Positions 11,536 through 21,921 of a DNA stretch of 64,000 nucleotides are shown here, in pieces (within the stretch, counting starts at the first letter, position 1; each line of letters opens with the position of its first letter). This DNA comes from Cryptomeria japonica. Its lineage: Eukaryota > Streptophyta > Pinopsida > Cupressales > Cupressaceae. The position numbers and the translations under genes were made by a program. The notes under the pieces are model-generated. The model was not told the origin of the DNA and did no database searches. It saw only the letters and a list, made by a program, of their open reading frames with translations. The stretch spans positions 872,565,927 through 872,629,926 of the forward strand of contig NC_081409.1 of NCBI RefSeq assembly GCF_030272615.1. Reading direction: 5' to 3'.

Positions 11536-14500
11536 TCAAATAGAAATATTAAAGTGTGAGATAAACTCTGAGTGTACTTGTTTGATATGCGCCAAGGTCT
11601 TATCCCAATTTTCTTGCAAAATTGTGCAAATAGACAATGCAACTTGAACTTTGGCTGAAAGTTCAATTACATGTTCTGCAACTGAAAAATTGTTATCATG
11701 GATCAATGTTTTGGACTGTGTAATGTGTTTCTGCATTGTATCCATGTTAGGGAGGATCATATTCTGAATATCTAACAATGTAGACCGGATCCTTGCATCT
11801 TCCCTGAGCAATTCTGATTGCTTATCTAATAGGAATCTAATGTTTGAATGGTGAGTTGAGCTTGAGCTGGGGTCAAGCTGCAACTGTTGTGCACTTGCTT
11901 TCAGATCATCATCAATTTTCTTCAGTTGATCTCTGATTCCTTTTGTGAACTCGGTAACATCACATAACTTTGCAAAAAATGAAGTTACATTATTAAAAGA
12001 ATTTTCTAACTTGGCCAAAATAGTGGTCAATTCAACTTGTTTTATTGCTATCTGCTGAGCAATGTGCTCAAGCACCTTGTTATCAAATTTCTTCTCGATT
12101 CTTTCTATCAGTTTCTCTTCTCCTGATGAGTCCTCATTGAATTTATTCACAGCCTCTTCGAGTTGTAGCAAAACGTGTTGAGAGGGATCAACTTTTATAC
12201 CTAAGGCATCTGTGAGAATGGTCTTTGCACCGTTTATGATGTTGAATTCCCTGTCTCTCTCACTTCTTAGTTGTTTTTGTTTTGCTTTCTGTTCTAACAA
12301 CTGGCTGATCAATCTCATTTCATCAATTGATGCAGTATTGAGGTCTATTTGTGGAATGACAATCTCTTTATCCAGATCTATATCATCCTCTATAGCCTTG
12401 CCGGTAAGCAGAAGTTTTAAAGGTGTCTTTTGTATTACTTCTGTGCTTACTTCCTTATCTTTTGATGTAGTTACAATGGTTGATAAGGTTGGAGTAGCTG
12501 TTATAACTGGAATGGGATTTACTAGAGGAAGACTCATGGATGTACCGACTGTTCCTAAAATTGATGTACATGCAGGAGTGCTGATTGGTGTGATCATTTG
12601 TGCTAAAGAATGTGTCAAAACTGGAGAGGTTGCAAAACTTACTATACATGCTGCAGGAGAAGTTGTGATCTCGGTGACTGAAGAAGTCACTTGTTGTTCG
12701 GTAGAGGCAACACTCTGCATCCCGGTAGATAATGACATGCTCTGTAGCTCGGTGGATGAGGTAACTGTTGGGGTCTGGAGCTGAGAGGTGATTGGCAAGG
12801 ATTGAGCAATAGATGTAGCTACTGTGCTCACAATCCTGCTGGCTGAAGCTGATGATGCAACGCCTTTCTGAGGTGAGTGAGGAAGAGATGCAATGACTTC
12901 TGCTGCTACCTGTTTAGGATCATCTTCTTCATCACCTATTATCACCGTGTCACCTTCTTCATCACCTATTATCACCGTGTCTTCTTCTTCATCACCTATT
13001 ATTACTGTGTCACCTTCTTCCTCAGCTGCTTCTTCTTCTTCCTTCTTCTCTTCATCCTCTTCATCATCTTTATCACCCTCAGTTGTTACCGTGGGGTCAG
13101 ATGGCATTGGCAGATTATATATCCTTTTCCACACAATTGTGGCATTATTTACTATTGTTTCTATCTGCTTGGAGAGAACTAAGAAGGTATGAAACCTAAG
13201 TGTCATTTGGTGTCCATTCTTCTTTAATGCCTCTTTTACTTCTTTATATGTCAGGTTCGGTAACAACTGTTTTAAGGATTGTGCATAAATGTCTTTGACA
13301 GTTTGCACTGCTGAAGTCCATCTTGGTCTAATCCTGACTAGAAGCTCATTTGGAATTTGAGAACTGATATCATCTGGGGTATATTTCCATTTACCCATTT
13401 TGTTCAGTAAAAGCTCCTCGATCTGCATCTTTTCTGCATCTGATCTGCTTTCATACTTCAGTGCCTTGAAGTTAGACATGCCAGATCCTTGTTCCAACTG
13501 TTTCAATTTTTCTTCGAAGGTAGGAGGGGGTTTCCTGAATACAACTTTACTTTCTTTCTGCCCTTTTCTGGTTCTCCTTGTGAACACTGCAGTTTTAGGT
13601 TTGGGCTTGGTGATTACTACTTTGCCTTTCTTCTTTGGTGTTTCTGCTTCCTCTTCTGATTCCTCTTCTGTTTCTTCTGTTTCTTTAGCTGCCTTTCTCT
13701 TGGCACTGGTGATGGCCTTTGGAAGCTTGATTTCAAGCTCAATTCTGGCTTTGGCCTCATCATAAGTGCCAAATGCAGGGGTGTTGGGAATGGCTGGTTC
13801 ATTTATCAGGGCTTCTATTATATCCCTTGCTTCATCTATGTTAATTTCATAGGGCAATGGTTTTACCCATGCCACTTGGGGTATGGCTACCTGGATGTAA
13901 ACTTTATCACAGTCTACCATGAAGCATATATCATCCTTGTAATCTTTTACCAACTTAGGAGGAATCCTGAACCTGTTGTTCATTTTGTCCTTAAATTCTT
14001 CAAAATAATTATCCATTACTGTCTCAAAATTCTGACCTATTTCTGCTATAAACTCATTTATCTGATACAAAATTGGAGTATCCTTCCTCCATACTACCGT
14101 GCCTTTAGAAGGGAAAAAGTTTTGTACATAGAAAAATATACAAATCAACAAAGAACCAAATTTGCATGGATTATTCTTTGATGTCCTTATACTGTCCATG
14201 TTCTTGTTGAATTGTGTTAGTAAGACCTCTGCTAGGTCAAAATCCATGTTCTTCTTTACTACCTTGTAGGCAAGGTCTACTGCCTTACATGCCACACTAT
14301 TTAGCCTACTGGAACTATACAGCTTATATGCAATGATAATAATACCAAATTTAAGTTCAACATCAGATACATTGTTAATTTTCAATCCTCTGCCATCCCA
14401 CTCGGCATGAGTTAACTCCTGCAGTTCGTCCCGACCTAGGGTTTTGGTGGATTTTGCTTTGTCTGACATCGGTAAACCTGTGATTCTATGAATCATCTTC

Positions 14501-14910
14501 TTTGTTAGTAAGATAGGTTGATCTAACCATAGTTGCCCATCATGTACACGGCTCAATACATACCTAATCCATTTCACTTGAAAGTTTCTTGGTAGGTGTG
14601 GGATATGGGTCAAACCTTTGATTTCCAAATGTCTATGCTCGGGTTTTAGGGTTTTGTCAACACATAGCTGACTTAGGGCATTGTCCATTTCTAAAGTCCC
14701 TAACTCCTGAATAGTGCATTTGAAATGAGTACGAATGTCATTGATAAGAAGTACCTTGGAAGGGATTTTGGACTGTGCTCCACTTGGGTCGAGTGATTCT
14801 GCGATCGCTGGAACGAGTTTGAAGTTCAGCGCTGTCCATTCAACTCCTTTCACTAACATATTAGAAGTCTTCTTTGCCTTGCTCCTGCTGGTGGTGCTAG
14901 TGGAAGTCAT
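11536..14910 (-). CDS. 1124-aa protein of unknown function in the non-autonomous LTR element
   Basis: One uninterrupted ORF follows the gag-like ORF. Residues ~1-390 look globular and mainly helical, with phrases such as ITGLPMSDKAK and WVKPLPYEINIDEARD. This recalls the N-terminal domain of plant transposon-associated ('plant mobile domain'-like) proteins, but that is a guess from general style. Residues ~400-470 are Lys/Arg-rich with KKKGK and RRTRKGQK, a possible nuclear localisation signal. At ~632-661 the 10-residue unit DTVIIGDEE(E/G/D) repeats three times in an acidic tract. A Ser/Thr/Pro-rich linker follows (~670-850), then ~250 residues of predicted coiled coil. No enzymatic motif is evident. 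The start is MTSTSTTSRSKAKK; a cluster of ACCGAG motifs lies just upstream (15100-15220). The architecture (helical head, acidic linker, coiled-coil tail) parallels the ORF of element A. Confidence 0.8.
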   Translation of the reverse strand: MTSTSTTSRSKAKKTSNMLVKGVEWTALNFKLVPAIAESLDPSGAQSKIPSKVLLINDIRTHFKCTIQELGTLEMDNALSQLCVDKTLKPEHRHLEIKGLTHIPHLPRNFQVKWIRYVLSRVHDGQLWLDQPILLTKKMIHRITGLPMSDKAKSTKTLGRDELQELTHAEWDGRGLKINNVSDVELKFGIIIIAYKLYSSSRLNSVACKAVDLAYKVVKKNMDFDLAEVLLTQFNKNMDSIRTSKNNPCKFGSLLICIFFYVQNFFPSKGTVVWRKDTPILYQINEFIAEIGQNFETVMDNYFEEFKDKMNNRFRIPPKLVKDYKDDICFMVDCDKVYIQVAIPQVAWVKPLPYEINIDEARDIIEALINEPAIPNTPAFGTYDEAKARIELEIKLPKAITSAKRKAAKETEETEEESEEEAETPKKKGKVVITKPKPKTAVFTRRTRKGQKESKVVFRKPPPTFEEKLKQLEQGSGMSNFKALKYESRSDAEKMQIEELLLNKMGKWKYTPDDISSQIPNELLVRIRPRWTSAVQTVKDIYAQSLKQLLPNLTYKEVKEALKKNGHQMTLRFHTFLVLSKQIETIVNNATIVWKRIYNLPMPSDPTVTTEGDKDDEEDEEKKEEEEAAEEEGDTVIIGDEEEDTVIIGDEEGDTVIIGDEEDDPKQVAAEVIASLPHSPQKGVASSASASRIVSTVATSIAQSLPITSQLQTPTVTSSTELQSMSLSTGMQSVASTEQQVTSSVTEITTSPAACIVSFATSPVLTHSLAQMITPISTPACTSILGTVGTSMSLPLVNPIPVITATPTLSTIVTTSKDKEVSTEVIQKTPLKLLLTGKAIEDDIDLDKEIVIPQIDLNTASIDEMRLISQLLEQKAKQKQLRSERDREFNIINGAKTILTDALGIKVDPSQHVLLQLEEAVNKFNEDSSGEEKLIERIEKKFDNKVLEHIAQQIAIKQVELTTILAKLENSFNNVTSFFAKLCDVTEFTKGIRDQLKKIDDDLKASAQQLQLDPSSSSTHHSNIRFLLDKQSELLREDARIRSTLLDIQNMILPNMDTMQKHITQSKTLIHDNNFSVAEHVIELSAKVQVALSICTILQENWDKTLAHIKQVHSEFISHFNISI
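12925..13018 (-). repeat. 30-bp coding tandem repeat, 3 copies
   Basis: TCATCACCTATTATCACCGT recurs three times. It encodes DTVIIGDEE in the 1124-aa protein. Confidence 0.9.
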
Positions 14911-15315
14911 TGCTGAATGAAACGAGTTCTTTTTAGATCCTTCGCTGCAAATTCGTCTTAAATCTCCTTAAGCACTTTGAAAACCTAAGCTCTTTGAATG
15001 CTGAATAACGTGGTGAAGAATGAAGTCGATTTTGCCCTTTTTATTAAAATTATGTCATTAATGCTTGATGAGTGGGTAGGTGAGATGACTTAATGACTTT
15101 TAGCGATTGCTCGGTAAGACTGACCTAACTCGGTGTTCTTATGTCTGACCTAACTCGGTAAGGTCTGCAGTTTTACCATGCTCGGTAACATTCAACTCGG
15201 TAAGTGACTTTTCTGTATGTATCGGAAATACTGATTTCATCGATTATGCTTTTGTATTTTGGAACTGCTTATGGTAAGGCTTTGAAGATGCAGTTCCTTA
15301 TCTTCTTTAATGGAT
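14911..15315 (-). promoter_or_regulatory. Inter-ORF region with clustered ACCGAG motifs
   Basis: This ~400-bp spacer separates the two ORFs. Between 15110 and 15205 CTCGGT(A/G) occurs about five times (element sense ACCGAG), the same hexamer that is repeated in the LTR U3. It could be an internal promoter or enhancer for the downstream ORF. That role is inferred only from motif density. Confidence 0.45.
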
Positions 15316-16479
15316 CTAATTTGTAATGGTGGGGTCACCCAATTCTTGAGTGACAGGACCATTGCTTGAATTATCCTGCTCGATAGATTTGGGAACCCAC
15401 TGCTGTCTCATCTGTTTCCGAATGTTGTCAGCTTTAGCTTTCTTTTCATCTTCAACCTTCTTTGTGTTCATGCAGTTCTTGTCTATATGTCCGAGTTCAG
15501 TGCATGTATAACATCTTATGGTTGTATCTTTCTTCCTTAGATGATGCCTTGTACAATTCATCCCAATGTGTCCATATTCTCCACAATAATGACATCTGCA
15601 CCAGGTATTGTAATCCCAACCAAATATTGCTTTGACAATTTGTTCTGCTGGAGTAAATGTCTTTGTTCTACATTCTGATGCCTTGTGACCTTGTTTCTTG
15701 CATTTGTGACATTTGCCTTCAAATTTTGGTTTCTCCTTGCATTCACTAGCCTTGTGACCATGCTGATTACAGCTGTAGCATTTGCCTTTGAATCTTGTCT
15801 TTCCATTGCTCCAACATTTGTTTGATGTGTGACCTGTCTTACCACAGTAATTGCATGTAGGTCTTTGATTTCTTTGGCTACCTTGCTCGGAAGATTCACC
15901 TTCTTCATTGTAACCAAGACCAGCTTTACCTTTTTGTTTGTGAAGATTTTGCTCATTTAATTGATCCAAGTCTGTTTGAGATTTCATCATCCTTTCATTT
16001 GCTTGCTTTTGAATATCTAGCTCATTTTTCAAACTTTCATTCTGTTCTTTGAGAATTCTGATCTCTTCATTTGCATTGGAGAGTTGTTCGGTGAGATCTT
16101 CATGCTGTACAATTTCATTGTTTCTTCCTTCTATTTCATTTTGCATTTTATTCCTTTGTTCCAAGATTTCACAAAATCTTGCAGACTGAATTTCCTGTTC
16201 TCTTCTTAGCATCCTTACTTCTTTTTGCAGTAATCCATTTTTTTCTAGGAGTTCTTTGATTGCATTGTTTGCTTCATCTACTTCATTTGAACTACTTGTA
16301 GGAAAGAGATCTTCAATTTTTGTTTCAACATACTCATGATCATTTATTTCTTTTTCTAGTTCCTTTCTTCTTTTTAGGGATTGGGAAAGATGTTCTCTTG
16401 CTTCTTTGAGTTGTGCTATGGCCATTTTCAGATCTAGCTTTTCATTCTCAATAGCTTTGTCAAGTCTGAATATCTCCAT
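15316..16479 (-). CDS. Gag-like coiled-coil protein with five CCHC zinc knuckles
   Basis: A 387-aa ORF starts ~50 nt after the PBS. Residues ~1-180 are heptad-like and strongly charged (coiled coil). Five CX2CX4HX4C knuckles follow: C209-C222 (CNYCGKTGHTSNKC), C234-C247, C257-C270, C296-C309 and C323-C336. These are nucleocapsid-type RNA-binding modules. The usual copia gag capsid region (UBN2/DUF4219-like) is not apparent, so the protein looks like nucleocapsid plus coiled coil. Protease and pol do not follow in frame; the ORF ends in its own stop. It probably binds element RNA or co-assembles with a partner's gag. The frame is intact, which suggests recent constraint or youth. Confidence 0.9.
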   Translation of the reverse strand: MEIFRLDKAIENEKLDLKMAIAQLKEAREHLSQSLKRRKELEKEINDHEYVETKIEDLFPTSSSNEVDEANNAIKELLEKNGLLQKEVRMLRREQEIQSARFCEILEQRNKMQNEIEGRNNEIVQHEDLTEQLSNANEEIRILKEQNESLKNELDIQKQANERMMKSQTDLDQLNEQNLHKQKGKAGLGYNEEGESSEQGSQRNQRPTCNYCGKTGHTSNKCWSNGKTRFKGKCYSCNQHGHKASECKEKPKFEGKCHKCKKQGHKASECRTKTFTPAEQIVKAIFGWDYNTWCRCHYCGEYGHIGMNCTRHHLRKKDTTIRCYTCTELGHIDKNCMNTKKVEDEKKAKADNIRKQMRQQWVPKSIEQDNSSNGPVTQELGDPTITN

Positions 16480-16529
16480 TGTCTTGATCTTTTCTCAAGC
16501 TGTCAAACTTTTACTTTGAGAACCACAAC

Positions 16530-16541
16530 GCTCTGATACCA
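16530..16541 (-). other. Primer binding site of the 7.6-kb element
   Basis: The reverse complement reads TGGTATCAGAGC, two bases after the 5' LTR end. It is the initiator tRNA-Met type and fixes the orientation as minus. Confidence 0.93.
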
Positions 16542-16543
16542 AT

Positions 16544-17705
16544 TGTTGAAAATATTCAGGACTAACCAAGTTACTGAGAGGGGAGGGGTGAATCAGTAAC
16601 ACTTAAAACTTTTAATTCATTTCTGCACTTGCATATATTAAACCATTCATTCATTTAATCTACTGCATGCATGAAAATATAATCATTCACAACACATAAC
16701 ACAAAGATTTGGTGACCCAGAAACCTTCCAAATAGAAAGTAAAACTGGGGTGGGGATGGTACCCACAAAACTTTGGTACTACAGTAAAAGTTGGCCGGTT
16801 AAGGCTTACAATGATCACTTCTGATGATCTGCCCTGTTAGAAGCAGATTTGGACTGCTAGGTCCACCTTGTTAGAGGATTTACAAACATACAATGAAGTA
16901 TGCACTCGGTTAAGAGATTTACAAAAGACTGTTAAGTCTACCCGGTAAAAGGATTTACAAACTGATTCAACTGTTAGGATGAAACAGTAGATCTTGACTT
17001 ACAACTTTATTGCTGATAAGATCCTTTGAGTATTGATCTCCTTCTGAGATAGATATGTCGATTCTGCTCCTTTTCTGACTCTGCGAAAATGTTCTGGTCT
17101 GCTGCCTTAATGCAATTTCTGCTCTGCTTTTTCTAATTTCGCATATCCATAAATCTTACATTTTTTCATACATCAGATGGTATAATACATCACATATATA
17201 TACCGTCCATAATTACATTTACATTTCATAAAGTCGGCCTCATACAAATTAATAACATAAACTCATTCTTAAGTCGGCCTTACATAGGTGAACAAAATAT
17301 TACTGAGTCGGTAGATACTCGGTTCCTCAAGCTGGCTCGGTGATCTTCTGATACACGGCGTCCACTACAGTACTCGGCATCGTCATGCTCTCGGTAAGAG
17401 TAGAAGCTCGGTCCATACTAGTCCCGAAGTGTAGCTTGGAACTCGGTAGCTGTGGTGACTCGGTAGATATAGTGTCACTCGGTAACCACTGGTGACTCGG
17501 TGAGAACTAACTTCTCGGTAACTGTTGTTTGTCTTATATGCTCGGTGACAGTCTTACTGCTCGGTTTGAACTGTTTAATCGGTAAGTTTTACTGAATGCT
17601 CGGTATAGGCTGTAGACTGAGTGATGAGCTCGGTAACCATTCAAAATCGAATAAGTGTTTTCACTAAGTGTATTCACTAATGACAAATATATCATTATTC
17701 CAACA
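16544..17705 (-). repeat. 5' LTR of the 7.6-kb element
   Basis: 1162 bp, starting TGTTGGAATAATGATATA in sense and ending CCTGAATATTTTCAACA next to the PBS. U3 has about twenty ACCGAG-type hexamers. A TATA-like word lies in TATATATA (about 17192-17200). Confidence 0.93.
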
Positions 17706-19878
17706 CCTGACCCGAGGCTAAAGCATAAATGTCAAGAATCCTTTTGAAAGCCATGGCTTCTGTCCTATTCGCACATCCCATCAACATTGTGTCATCAGCA
17801 AACTGCTAGTGAGTAATGGCCTCCATTCCATTAGTGATTTTAATACCTTTAATAATCTGATTCATGCGAGGACATGAAATGATTCTCCCAAGGCCCTCTG
17901 CCATTATGATGAATAAGAAAGGGGATAAAGGATCCCCTTGTCTAATCCCTCTAGATATCTGGAAGAAGCCTGCAGGGGAACCATTAATAAGTAATGATAC
18001 CCTGGGAGATGAGATGCATTCGAAAATTAAATTGATCCATTGTTTAGAAAACCCAAAGGATTCTAAACATTTACACAAAAATCTCCAATCGACTTTATCA
18101 TATGCCTTTTTGATGTCTAATTTGATCATCATAGCCGCTAAACGATTTAGTTGTAACGAGTGCATGACTTCTTGAGCCACAATAATACCATCAAAGATGG
18201 ATCTGCCTGGAACGAATCCTGTCTGTTCCTCTGAAATTATGCAAGGGAGAATGCCCTTCAATCTATTCGCTAAAATTTTTGTAAAAAGCTTGTAGATTGT
18301 GTTGCATAAGGAAATAGGTCGGAAATCATCAAAGTTTCTTGATTCCTCCTTCTTAGGAATCAAAGTTATGAAAGTATTGTTGATCTCCCTTAAAATACTT
18401 CCAGAGTTTCTTACAGCTTCCAAAGCATCCACCACCTCCTTACCAATGATGTGCCAGCATTTTTGGAAAAAGCAAGCTGGAAAACCATCGGGGCCGGGTG
18501 CTTTATCCGGGTTAAGTTGCCCCAATGCTAATTTTACTTCTGATTCTGAGAGTTTGCTGCAAAGCGCTTTGTTTTGGTTTTCAGTTACGATCTTAGGAAT
18601 ATTCCTAAGCAAAGTTAGATTGGCGTCTTTAGGAGAAGATTCCGAACTGAATAAGGTTTTGAAATGGTTCACCGCTTCTGAAGCTATGTCCTTTTGATCT
18701 TCTAGAAGGATGCCATTATTGCTCATGATCTTGTGAATACTATTGGTGATCTTCCTGTTTTTTGTACTGTTGTGGAAGAACTTAGTATTCCTATCCCCAT
18801 TTTGAAGCCAATTCTCTCTAGATTTCTGTTTCCAAAAAATTTCTTCTTTTGTTAACGTATCCTCATATTTCCCGAGGAGCTCCTTTTCTTTGAGGTAGCT
18901 CTCCTGATCCATTCCTAGTCTAAACACTTTTTCATTAAGGTCTGCAATTTCTTTTTCTAAAGAAATTTTGGTTTCAAAAATGTTACCGAAGACTTCATTA
19001 TTCCATTTCAGTAACTTGCTTTTAAGATGTTTTAGTTTATTTACAAGGCAAAACATTTTTGAACCCTGAAAATTAACCTCAGACCACCACCTGGCTACGA
19101 GATCATAGAAATCCGGATTTTGCATCCACATTTTTTCAAACTTAAAGGGGCAGCACCTCGGTGTAGCCTCTCCCTCAATATTGAGGATGACAGGATAGTG
19201 ATCAGATCCTAAAGAAGGGAGTAACGAAGCTGAGAGGTTAATTGCTAGATCACTCAGATTCCCTCTAAAAAGGAATCTATCTAATCTCTCAGCGATTTGA
19301 GTAAAGCCTAATCTTCTATTGTACCAGGTATACATTCCATTACTAGTTCCTATATCAATCAGATTGTTAAGAGCTACCCACTCTCTAAAGTCTTTTAAAG
19401 ATTGCGGTTCCCTGCGAATACCACCCTTTTTCTCTGATAAATTTAGAATAGCATTGAAGTCCCCTCCTAGAATAACAGGGGAAGAGGGATCTAGCCCCAT
19501 CATAAACGAGATTTCCGACCAAACTTTGCATTTCCCAGCATCTGGAATCGGGCCATAGATGTTAATAAGGGTAAATGAGAGCTTCTTGTGTTTGCTTGTA
19601 ACCTTTCCCAATAGCCAGTTTCTGTTTCCTGCTATTGGACAGAATAATATACTACGCGGATTCCAAATGATACCTAATCCACCAGAGGCACCCCTGGCTT
19701 CCACAAATTCACAGCTTAGAAGACCTAATTTCCTTCTAAAAGCCTCAGCTTCTACCTGGGCTAATTTAGTTTCTTGAAGGAGAACGATGTCATGTTTCCA
19801 TTTTATGATGTTGCGTCTAATTAGACGCTGTTTGTTAGGGGCATTCATGCCCCTAACATTCCACGAAGAGATTTTCAT
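17706..19878 (-). CDS. LINE ORF2, N-terminal part: endonuclease and reverse transcriptase
   Basis: This half starts MKISSWNVRGMNAPNK. The apurinic-type endonuclease has N7 (WNVRG), E36 (QETK), D140/N142 (GGDFNAILN) and D226/H227 (SDHYPV), so its catalytic set is complete. RT has PGPDGFPACFF (~461-470), FRPISLCN, GFVPGRSIFDGI, the first catalytic Asp D588 (KLDIKKAYD) and RQGDPLSPFLF (~646-656). Codon 691 is TAG (17806-17808) where CAG is expected. It sits two codons before QFADD (FADD at 17791-17802). The frame then runs to 17706, where the nested LTR element interrupts it. The ATG overlaps the ORF1 stop (TAATG at 19876-19880). Confidence 0.88.
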
Positions 19879-21665
19879 TAGACCGTGGGAAGGCCCTTCC
19901 CCTTCCCAGCATCAAAGAAGGCACTTAATTTGCCTTGGTCTTTTGCATTTCCATCCTGCAACCTTAATTCGCTCAAAGATTTTCTGCCTCTACTTTTAGC
20001 TTCTCTAGCGCAGTCAGGGATGTTTTTCCCGTCATATATGTTTGTTATTCCTAAGGATAGTTGGGGAATTATCACTCCTTCTCCGTCATCCTCTCCCAGC
20101 TGGGACTGAGCTGCTGTGTAGTCATTGACAGGGAGCAGGGTGGTATCTCCTATCCTATTCTCATTATTTTCTCCCATGTCCATAGAGGCCAGAAGTTCCT
20201 GAATTAGAAACCTCTTCTCATCTTCCTCTTTCGGGGAAAGATTTTCAACTTCATTGTTATTGAATACCTCTAGAACAGCAACCATTCTAGAAGACATTTC
20301 TTCTTGATCTGCCTCATTTTCTTGCCCCAAGTTCACGACTGATTTTGTTTCAGAAGGAGATTTCAATGAATCCACCGAATCGGAGATTCTTTTTGACATC
20401 TCCACTAAGGCTTCTTCTTTTATGGAATTTGCCTCATCTATTATCTTATCAAGGTCATTAATATTATTGAGATTATTGTGTTTATCTTCATCTGTATTAG
20501 TCACAGGAGGGCAGTTAGCATTTTCATGGATAGAATTTAATGTGATTTTTCCATTCTGATCTGAAAGAGGGTTTTCCTTTTGATCGATACTTTTAACCAG
20601 TACCGGGCTTGATTTCAGCCATATATCAGATTCATTTATGACCCCATCATAGAAGGTGGGATGAATGTTCCATTCCCCCCTTTTTGTTACTAGCTTGGTG
20701 GGTTCCAAGACCCGAGAATTACAGTCAAATTCAACTAAGATTTTGGTGTTCTTGTTTAAAACCATACTTTCTAACCCTTCGTAGCCCAAAAAGGACCCAA
20801 ACTGTTCCCCTAAGAATTCCAAAATTTTAAAATCCAAATATTCGATAGGTAAAGAGCCCAGATTAATCCATCTTGGGTATTTGTTTAAATTCTATGAATG
20901 TGGATCAAAATTTGGCATCCATTCACATCTAAAAAAACCAAAGCCTCTATACAATTTAACCTTACCATGCAAAATGTCATCCTTTGTATTTTGATTATCA
21001 CACAAAATTGCAAGAAAATTATTTTCCAGGATAGTAATACTTACCTGTCCCGGATATAGGGCCAGCCACCAATCGACAATCCTTTTTGTATCATCACCGA
21101 ATCCAGTCCATTTTACAAAAACCCCATAGTTGCTATATAAATTGAATTGGGGTTCCATCAGATAATCCGGGATCATGCATATACGCCTCTGCCTAATATT
21201 AGGTTTTGGCTCAAAACTCCTAACTTTCCCGAGCGGCACCAAATTAGCCCATGTTGTTGGAGATAGCTTTGAAGCTGTGTGTTTGCGCTTATCCATATTT
21301 AAAGATGTATCTTTATTATTGCCCAACTTTTTCATGGTTTTTTTCGAACGATACACTTGCCATTTTCCGTCGGAGGGAAGCGACTGGGTTTTGGCATTTT
21401 TTGCCCTAATTTCATTATTTATCCCACAATCGCCCTCTCTGAAGACCGAATCCCTCCTTGCATTTGACACCGTTATGTTTCTTGCAGGGATTTTCCTACA
21501 TGGCGGACTGAAGACAGAGATGCTCTTCGGACAAGAGGCGAAAACCTGTCTGCTCCCCCTCGCCGAAAAACTTGACAAATGCGCTGCATGTTTAATTCGC
21601 ATTTTTGCCAGATAGCGATTATTGCAATTCATTGCAGAGACTATTAAAACTAAAAAGTGTTGCAC
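19878..21665 (-). pseudogene. LINE ORF1 (DUF4283-like), broken by one TAG
   Basis: Two collinear frames, 21665-20892 and ~20891-19878, are separated only by an in-frame TAG at 20892-20894 (FDPHS-stop-NLNKYPRWINLGSLPIEYLD). The text WMPNFDPHS...PRWINLGSLPIEYLDFKILEFLG is a plant LINE ORF1 DUF4283-type region that binds nucleic acid. A classic CCHC knuckle was not seen. The C-terminal third is acidic and Ser-rich. ORF1 ends TAA, overlapping the ORF2 ATG by one base. The exact start is unsure: MQHFLVL is the longest, but MRIKHAAHL is also possible. Confidence 0.75.
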
Positions 21666-21691
21666 AAATTTTAAAATTTAATATTCAACAT

Positions 21692-21916
21692 TAATCTATT
21701 ATATTATTCTAAATTAATAATTGATTGATGAAACATTATAATATTGATTAAATTATTATAATTAAAGGAGAGACATGTCCGTTCAAGGACATGCCTCTCC
21801 AAAGGAATATATATATAGTATAATGTTATTCAATTCGAGAACATATAGAATTCCAAGAATGCAGGTATCAGATATATACATTAAAATACATCCAATAAAA
21901 CCTGGGAAAATCAACA
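21692..21916 (+). repeat. 3' LTR, right part, of the pol-less copia-like element
   Basis: Continues the 3' LTR after the LINE and its target duplication. It matches 3382-3601, including GGAGAGACATGTCC...GGACATGCCTCTCC and the CAACA end, then TSD TAAAT. Confidence 0.88.
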
Positions 21917-21921
21917 TAAAT

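Larger units (their letters stand above)
10092..17711 (-). mobile_element. 7.6-kb non-autonomous LTR retrotransposon with two long ORFs and no pol
   Basis: This LTR element is inserted in LINE ORF2, minus orientation. The LTRs are 16544-17705 (5') and 10098-11259 (3'), each 1162 bp, TGTTGG...TTCAACA in sense. A 6-bp duplication CCTGAC lies outside (10092-10097, 17706-17711), and removing the insert restores the LINE reading frame. The PBS is at 16530-16541 and the PPT at 11260-11271. The interior codes for a coiled-coil/zinc-knuckle protein (16479-15316) and a 1124-aa protein (14910-11536), both without stops. No protease DTG/DSG, integrase HHCC/DDE or RT YVDD motif was seen. By eye about 18 differences separate the two LTRs (~1.5%), many of them CGGT/CAGT transitions. 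It fits a gag-carrying non-autonomous class with an additional ORF. Confidence 0.9.

Noticed and set aside
12212-13192. Plus-strand open frames inside the 1124-aa ORF
   Set aside because: They are antisense shadows of the minus-strand ORF, which has coherent composition and continuous length.
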